A stretch of 11,222 bases of DNA from Eubacteriales bacterium (GTDB taxonomy: Bacteria > Bacillota > Clostridia > Peptostreptococcales > Anaerovoracaceae): NCBI GenBank assembly GCA_028692535.1, contig JAQUXD010000050.1, positions 1 to 11,222 on the forward strand, read 5' to 3'. The translations under genes and the position numbers were made by a program. The notes under the pieces are model-generated. The model ran no database searches. It was not told the DNA's origin and was given only the letters and a program-made list of their open reading frames with translations. Each line of letters begins with the position of its first letter. Position 1 is the stretch's first letter. Shown here one piece after another: positions 6,737 through 11,222 of the stretch.

Positions 6737-7858
6737 ATGAATACAATTGCGGTTCTATTCCTGATCATGGCCTTGGGATATCTGCTGGGACGGATCACCG
6801 TCAAAGGTGTCAATTTGGGCTCATCGGGGATCATACTTGTCGCGTTGGTATTCGGTCATTGGGGCGTTACTCTTCCGAAAGAAATACAGAATCTGGGCCT
6901 GATTTGTTTCGTGACGGCAGTCGGCTACATCGCAGGCCCCGTATTCTTTCGAAATTTTCAAAAGAAAGCCTTTGCCTATATCGGCATCGGCTTTCTGATT
7001 ATTTTCACCGGCGCCCTTGTGTGCATAGCGGCCATTTTGCTGTTCGACATTCCCGCTGCTTTAGGCACCGGCCTCCTGTGCGGCGCCCTCACCAGCACAC
7101 CGGGTTTGGCGGCTGCGCTGGAAGCCGGCGGCGACGCCATTGCCTCTGTGGGGTACGGCATTGCCTATCCCTTTGGCGTTTTGGGTGTAGTCCTTTTTGT
7201 ACAGCTGATTCCCAGGATGATCCGTTGCAATATCGGACAGGAGCTGGAGATGTTGCAATCTTCCCAGCGAAGCACGAAGCCGGGCGGCGATGACAGCCAA
7301 AAGATCATACAGATGGATCCCTTCGGTCTTGCGGCGTTTTCCCTGGCCGTATTTCTGGGAATCGCCCTGGGAAATGTGAACATCCCTCTGCCGGGCGGTA
7401 CATCGTTCAGTTTGGGCTTGTCCGGCGGTCCGCTCTTATCCGGTCTGATTGCCGGACACTTTAGCCGCATCGGAAGAATCACGTTAGAGGTGCCGAAAGC
7501 CACTCTCACCACCCTGCGGGAATTCGGCATGGTCCTGTTCCTGGCCGGTGCGGGCTGTACTGCCGGAAACGGCTTCGTGGATGTGCTCAGAACTTATGGC
7601 GCCAACCTGTTTTTTATCGGCGTGGCCATGACCTTGATCCCCATGATCGTCGGCTTTGTGATCGCATTAAAGGTGTTCGGACTGATGCCTTTTACCTCGC
7701 TTGGGACGATCTGCGGCGGAATGACCAGCACGCCCGCTTTGGGCAGCCTGATCGCCGTAGCCGGAACCGATATGATCGCCGCGGCCTATGCGGCCACCTA
7801 TCCCATCGCGCTGATCTGTATTGTGCTGGCGTCTCAGGCGATCAATCTGTTGTTTTAA
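6737..7858 (+). CDS. AspT/YidE-type membrane transporter lacking the central cytosolic domain
   Basis: A 373-residue, strongly hydrophobic membrane protein resembling the aspartate:alanine exchanger (AAEx) family. It has two homologous halves of about 160-180 residues, each with about five likely membrane segments. Both carry the same motif: GALTSTPGLAAAL from residue 116 and GGMTSTPALGSLI from residue 327. The first half ends with YPFGVLGVVLFVQLIPR, also typical of the family. Classical members are near 550 residues with a large RCK_C-containing domain between the halves. Here only a polar linker of about 35 residues (about 160-195) is present, with both halves intact. The ATG at 6737 lies 9 bases after the selenoprotein gene, and AAGGAG at 6719-6724 (12 bases away, inside that gene) is the likely ribosome site. 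Operon position suggests it imports the reductase substrate or exchanges it for a product; this is inference. Confidence 0.83.
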   Translation: MNTIAVLFLIMALGYLLGRITVKGVNLGSSGIILVALVFGHWGVTLPKEIQNLGLICFVTAVGYIAGPVFFRNFQKKAFAYIGIGFLIIFTGALVCIAAILLFDIPAALGTGLLCGALTSTPGLAAALEAGGDAIASVGYGIAYPFGVLGVVLFVQLIPRMIRCNIGQELEMLQSSQRSTKPGGDDSQKIIQMDPFGLAAFSLAVFLGIALGNVNIPLPGGTSFSLGLSGGPLLSGLIAGHFSRIGRITLEVPKATLTTLREFGMVLFLAGAGCTAGNGFVDVLRTYGANLFFIGVAMTLIPMIVGFVIALKVFGLMPFTSLGTICGGMTSTPALGSLIAVAGTDMIAAAYAATYPIALICIVLASQAINLLF

Positions 7859-7977
7859 GAATTCCTTCTTGACAAACAGATATTCATTCCGTGTCCGGTA
7901 TGCCCGGCGGGCACTTCAAAAATAAATCCCGACCCGGCGAATCGCAGGATTCCGGTAAAGCAAAGTGCAATTTCCAG

Positions 7978-8012
7978 ACACCACACTACTCACGTGTGGT
8001 GTTTTGTTCTTT
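7978..8012 (+). terminator. Rho-independent terminator of the reductase-transporter operon
   Basis: A perfect 9-bp stem, ACACCACAC (7978-7986) with GTGTGGTGT (7994-8002), encloses the 7-base loop TACTCAC. It is followed by a T-rich run beginning TTTGTTCTTT. It points along the + strand, 120 bases past the transporter stop, and would end the three-gene transcript. If a promoter exists between 7859 and 7977 it could instead attenuate the chemoreceptor gene. Confidence 0.78.
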
Positions 8013-8065
8013 CGCTCAAGCGTCAGGGCGCATGGATGTATTTCGGAACAAAAGGCAAATATTGT

Positions 8066-8092
8066 TAAAGAATTACGAATATCTGTCGAAGA
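8066..8092 (+). promoter_or_regulatory. Weak sigma-D (sigma-28)-like promoter candidate for the chemoreceptor
   Basis: TAAA at 8066-8069, a 15-base spacer and GTCGAAGA at 8085-8092 partly match the motility sigma factor pattern TAAA-N15-GCCGATAT (four of four and four of eight positions). It would give a leader of roughly 70 bases. A rival match (TAAG at 8116-8119 with GCCGGAAG at 8136-8143) would start transcription on top of the ribosome site and is less likely. The call rests mainly on the downstream gene being a chemoreceptor. Confidence 0.25.
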
Positions 8093-8167
8093 TACTGGTA
8101 ACAGCCTGTTAATTATAAGTCAAATCATACAATTTGCCGGAAGCACGAAGGAAAGGATGCGAATTCA

Positions 8168-11100
8168 ATGAAAAATCTAAAGTTTTTCAAACGGTTTCTC
8201 GACCTCCCGATCACAGTTAAAGTCATGGCAGCTTTTGTCGTCATCATGGTATTAGCCTTAACGATCTCTGTTGGTAGAGCGATCTGGTCTTACAGTGAAT
8301 ACAATCAGGCGGTGGCCCAGAAACAATCCGCCTTGAGTCTGGAGGCCATCGACGAACGATTGGCGGCTCAGCAAGACTCGTCTTTAAACTATGTTCTGCA
8401 ATTGTCTAAATCTGCCGGAATCATCGGCGCGCTTGAGCGGAACGACGGAACATATCTCAAGTCCGTGGTCCGGGATTATGCAGCTTATACGGATCTGGAT
8501 TTTGTTACGATCACCGATCTGACCGGAAAAGTGATCCTCGGGTCGGATTCTTATGATCAGTTCAGCGGCGACCTGTCCGGAGAAAAGATCATTCAGTCAG
8601 CTCTTTCCGGATCCAAAGAGGTGGGCTTTAAAGCAGCAGAGGATAATCAATTCTTCATTTGGGCCGGCGTTCCGCTCAGAGGTTCCGCCGGGCAGATGCT
8701 GGGAACTCTTTCGGGAGGGTATTCGCTGAGCAACAATGCATTGGTCGATCTGGTGAAAAGCCTCTATGGCACCGATGTTACCATCTTTTCCGGAAATGTG
8801 CGGACGTCAACGACGATCATTCAGGATGGAGAGCGATTACTGGGCACCACCCTTGATCCCGTCATCGCCGAGATCGTATTGGATCAAAAGCAGGATTACT
8901 ACGGGAAGGCTGATATTTTAGGCATGCCGTATGTTACGGCCTATCGTCCGATCCTGGATGCAAGCGGATCTTCGGTGGGATTGATTTTCGCCGGAGAATC
9001 CATGGCAGTCACCAATGCGCAAATCCAAAGCACGGTCCTTCAGGTCGTTCTGATGGCTCTGGCGATCCTGGTACTGTTTACGGTGCTGATGATCTTCTTC
9101 CTCCGCGTGAGCCTGTCGGCGCCGTTAAAGAAACTATCTCAGGTGGCAGACGCCATCGCCGTGGGAGATACTGATTTTGAGATCGAAGTGACGGCGGAGG
9201 ACGAGGTCGGACAACTGATGGCGTCCTTCGGGAAAATGACGGAAAGTATACGAAATCAAGCAGCCGAGGCGGATCGTATCGCTTCCGGCGACCTGGAAGT
9301 CGAAATCAAACCTCGCTCTGAAAAGGATCAGCTGGCATTCAGCATGAACGGTGTGGCGAATATGCTCAGGAGCCTTGTGAGCGAGGCAGAGCGGATGACG
9401 GAAGCCGCGTTGGGCGGCGACTTGTCCAATCGGGGCAACACCGATTTGTTCGAAGGCGGATATCAGGAAATCATCGCAGGTTTCAATCGGACCCTGGATG
9501 CCGTCATTGAACCGCTTACGATTACCGCAACGTATATGAATCGAATCAGCCGGGGAGATATTCCCGAAATGATCACCGATGAATACAACGGAGATTTTAA
9601 CGACATCAAAATCAGCTTGAATGTCTGCATCGAAGCAGTCAACGCCCTGGTCGAAGATGCCATGATGCTTGCGGACGCAGGCGTCGAGGGAAATCTTTCG
9701 GTTCGGGCAGACAGCACCCGCCACGGCGGAGATTTTGCAAAGATCATCGAAGGGGTGAACCACACGCTGGATTCGGTCGTCGAACCTCTCATTATGGCGG
9801 CAAGTTATATCGAACAGATCGGAAAAGGAGAGATTCCCGAAAAGATCATCGATGAGTACAAGGGAGATTTTAATGACATCAAAAACAGTATCAACGCCTG
9901 CGTGGAGGGATTGGATGCCCTCGTGCAAGGCAATGAGATTCTGAGGCAGATGAGCAAAAATGATTATTCCCGGACCATGGACGGCGCCTATGTGGGCATT
10001 TACGAAAAAATGCGCCATAGCATCAACAATGTGATTTCCAGTGTCAGAGACACCATTGGCGTGGTGGAGGATGTGGCGGAAGGTGATTTGTCGAAGCTGG
10101 ATGATTTGAAACAGGTCGGCCGCAGGGGCGATAACGACACGTTGATTCCGTCTCTGATCAGTATGTTGGAAAATGTAAAAATGCTTGTGGATGAGACGAC
10201 GACTATATCCTCAAACGCCATCGAAGGAAACATTGAGCTTCGCATCGACAAAGATCAATTCAACGGCGAATTCAGAAATGTAGTCAGCGGTATCAACCAG
10301 ACCCTTGATGCCATGAGTCAGCCGATGCTGGAAGCGATCAATGTCCTGGGGCAGATCACGGAAGGAAATCTGGGCGCTGCAATGAAGGGCGAATATCGTG
10401 GCAGCTTCGTGGCGGTCAAGGATTCCCTGAACGCGACAACGGCCTATCTGCAAAGCTATATCAACGAAATATCCACTGTGCTTTCCGAAATGGCAGAGGG
10501 CAATCTGGACATCGCCATCACGGCCGATTACAAAGGCGATTTCGTCGAGATCAAGGATTCACTGAACAACATCATCATGACCATGAATCAGATTATAGGC
10601 CAATTTCGCGAAGCCGCCGACCAGGTGGCCTCGGGCTCCAGACAGGTGTCCGACGGCAGCCAGACGCTGTCTCAGGGGGCTACGGAGCAGGCAAGCTCCA
10701 TCGAAGAGCTGACCGCTTCCATCGAAGACATCGCCGCCCAGACCAGGCAGAACGCCCTGAACGCAAATCAGGCAAGCGATCTGTCCAACGAAGCCAAGGC
10801 CAATGCGGAGAAGGGCAACAGCCAGATGAAGGAAATGCTCCACTCGATGGTGGAGATCAACGACTCCTCGGTGAATATCTCCAAGATCATCAAGGTGATC
10901 GACGACATCGCCTTCCAGACCAATATCCTGGCGCTGAACGCGGCCGTGGAAGCGGCAAGAGCCGGGCAGCACGGAAAGGGCTTTGCGGTGGTTGCCGAAG
11001 AAGTACGGAACCTTGCGGCGCGAAGCGCTGCGGCGGCCAGAGAAACCACGGATCTTATCGAAGGCTCGATGAAAAAGGTGGAGATCGGAACCAATATCGC

Positions 11101-11222
11101 CAACGACACGGCATCCGCCCTGAACGAGATCGTTGCAGGTGTAGAGAAGGCCGCAGAGCTGGTGGGCGGCATCGCCGAAGCCTCCAATGCCCAAGCCACG
11201 GGCATCGCCCAGATCAACACGG
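8168..11222 (+). CDS. Methyl-accepting chemotaxis protein with double Cache sensor and polyHAMP array (3' truncated)
   Basis: The frame is open from ATG 8168 to the right edge, at least 1018 residues, with AAGGA/AAAGGA 10-15 bases upstream. A membrane helix (about 19-37) precedes an external region of about 245 residues that looks like a Cache_3-Cache_2 double sensor: VRDYAAYTDLDFVTITD, GKVILGSDS and a second lobe with YYGKADILGMPYVTAYRP. A second helix (about 290-312) leads to a HAMP (about 313-366) and then a long chain of HAMP-like modules to about residue 800. The signalling domain includes SIEELTASIEDIA, a probable methylation helix, and the invariant tip DDIAFQTNILALNAAVEAAR from D912. 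It continues with GKGFAVVAEEVRNLA. The tip binds CheA and CheW to control flagellar rotation. The ligand is unknown. The final part of the return helix and the stop codon lie outside the window. Confidence 0.95.
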   Translation, partial: MKNLKFFKRFLDLPITVKVMAAFVVIMVLALTISVGRAIWSYSEYNQAVAQKQSALSLEAIDERLAAQQDSSLNYVLQLSKSAGIIGALERNDGTYLKSVVRDYAAYTDLDFVTITDLTGKVILGSDSYDQFSGDLSGEKIIQSALSGSKEVGFKAAEDNQFFIWAGVPLRGSAGQMLGTLSGGYSLSNNALVDLVKSLYGTDVTIFSGNVRTSTTIIQDGERLLGTTLDPVIAEIVLDQKQDYYGKADILGMPYVTAYRPILDASGSSVGLIFAGESMAVTNAQIQSTVLQVVLMALAILVLFTVLMIFFLRVSLSAPLKKLSQVADAIAVGDTDFEIEVTAEDEVGQLMASFGKMTESIRNQAAEADRIASGDLEVEIKPRSEKDQLAFSMNGVANMLRSLVSEAERMTEAALGGDLSNRGNTDLFEGGYQEIIAGFNRTLDAVIEPLTITATYMNRISRGDIPEMITDEYNGDFNDIKISLNVCIEAVNALVEDAMMLADAGVEGNLSVRADSTRHGGDFAKIIEGVNHTLDSVVEPLIMAASYIEQIGKGEIPEKIIDEYKGDFNDIKNSINACVEGLDALVQGNEILRQMSKNDYSRTMDGAYVGIYEKMRHSINNVISSVRDTIGVVEDVAEGDLSKLDDLKQVGRRGDNDTLIPSLISMLENVKMLVDETTTISSNAIEGNIELRIDKDQFNGEFRNVVSGINQTLDAMSQPMLEAINVLGQITEGNLGAAMKGEYRGSFVAVKDSLNATTAYLQSYINEISTVLSEMAEGNLDIAITADYKGDFVEIKDSLNNIIMTMNQIIGQFREAADQVASGSRQVSDGSQTLSQGATEQASSIEELTASIEDIAAQTRQNALNANQASDLSNEAKANAEKGNSQMKEMLHSMVEINDSSVNISKIIKVIDDIAFQTNILALNAAVEAARAGQHGKGFAVVAEEVRNLAARSAAAARETTDLIEGSMKKVEIGTNIANDTASALNEIVAGVEKAAELVGGIAEASNAQATGIAQINT
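9503..10048 (+). repeat. Imperfect 273-bp (91-codon) tandem repeat inside the chemoreceptor gene
   Basis: Two adjacent units (9503-9775 and 9776-10048) encode matching 91-residue blocks. Unit 1 has VIEPL, then RGDIPEMITDEYNGDFNDIK; unit 2 has VVEPL, then KGEIPEKIIDEYKGDFNDIK. These strings start exactly 273 bases apart (D464 against E555), and the DNA around the GDFNDIK segments is also close. More distant copies of the pattern continue downstream (VISSV at 622, AMSQP at 715, ADYKGDFVEIKDSLN near 785-800). These fit HAMP-like signal-relay modules that have multiplied by duplication. Confidence 0.75.

Larger units (their letters stand above)
7859..8167 (+). other. Intergenic region between the transporter and chemoreceptor genes
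   Basis: This 309-base stretch holds no convincing gene. From left to right it contains a hairpin TGCCC-GGC-GGGCA at 7901-7913 with no T-tract, two mutually exclusive short stems around 7925-7952 (AATCC/GGATT, or GAATC/GATTC around loop GCAG), and a rho-independent terminator at 7978-8012. After the terminator come an AT-rich stretch with promoter-like elements (8060-8135) and the chemoreceptor ribosome binding site (AAGGA at 8148-8152, AAAGGA at 8152-8157). The part before the terminator may be a plain 3' untranslated region or a structured leader. I could not match it to a riboswitch class. Confidence 0.7.

Noticed and set aside
7869..7897. Promoter based on the perfect TTGACA at 7869-7874
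   Set aside because: No -10-like hexamer occurs 16-18 bases downstream (the sequence there is GTGTCCGG), so a sigma-A promoter is not supported.
7901..7913. Hairpin TGCCC-GGC-GGGCA as a terminator
   Set aside because: The stem is only 5 bp and is followed by CTTCAAAAATAAA and not by a T-tract; the better terminator is at 7978-8012.
7915..8110. c-di-GMP-I (GEMM) riboswitch ahead of the chemoreceptor
   Set aside because: GGCAAA-like and GCAAAG-like words occur (8053-8059, 7960-7965), but the paired core and the ACGCAAAGC segment are missing and the words are not in the right order or spacing.
7891..8171. Two small overlapping frames of 73 and 68 codons (7891-8112 and 7965-8171)
   Set aside because: Both run through the terminator hairpin, lack ribosome sites and show no protein-like pattern, although the second ends in an ATGA overlap with the chemoreceptor start.

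Overview
The window reads as chromosomal DNA of an anaerobic, amino-acid-fermenting, motile Firmicute, probably a clostridial relative. The evidence is a UGA-decoding selenoprotein of the glycine/sarcosine/betaine reductase family, strong GGAGG-type ribosome binding sites, a Gram-positive style Pho regulon, and a very long polyHAMP chemoreceptor. All nine protein-coding genes lie on the + strand. By eye the base composition is moderate, with no obvious change along the window. I see no insertion sequence, tRNA, rRNA, CRISPR array or phage gene.

Region 1 (1-4065) is the distal part of a phosphate operon: the C-terminal end of pstA (phosphate permease), pstB (ATPase), phoU, a PhoP/PhoB response regulator and the PhoR sensor kinase. 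The genes are packed with ATGA or TGATG overlaps or a 3-base gap, so they are almost certainly co-transcribed and translationally coupled. PstSCAB imports phosphate, PhoU reports transporter state to PhoR, and PhoR phosphorylates the regulator, which would control the operon.

Region 2 (4066-8012) is a three-gene transcription unit. It has an extended -10 promoter in the 88-base gap after phoR and a rho-independent terminator at 7978-8012. It encodes both polypeptides of a reductase component B. The first is the GrdE-type proprotein, with a predicted Asn241-Cys242 cleavage that would leave a pyruvoyl group. The second is the GrdB-type selenoprotein, whose in-frame TGA at 6494-6496 encodes Sec347, so the gene ends at 6727 and not at 6496. 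The third gene is a compact AspT/YidE-type transporter made of two related halves without the usual large central cytosolic domain. Genes for GrdA, GrdC, GrdD and thioredoxin are absent from this stretch, so the unit looks like a substrate-specific reductase module, with its own transporter, that relies on a core glycine reductase encoded elsewhere. Its substrate is unknown and is the most interesting open question here.

Region 3 (7859-11222) holds a 309-base intergenic stretch with inverted repeats, the terminator and a weak sigma-D-like promoter candidate. It is followed by a methyl-accepting chemotaxis protein whose reading frame runs off the right edge after 1018 codons. This receptor has a double-Cache-like external sensor, a chain of HAMP-like modules including an imperfect 91-residue tandem repeat, and a classic MCP signalling hairpin.
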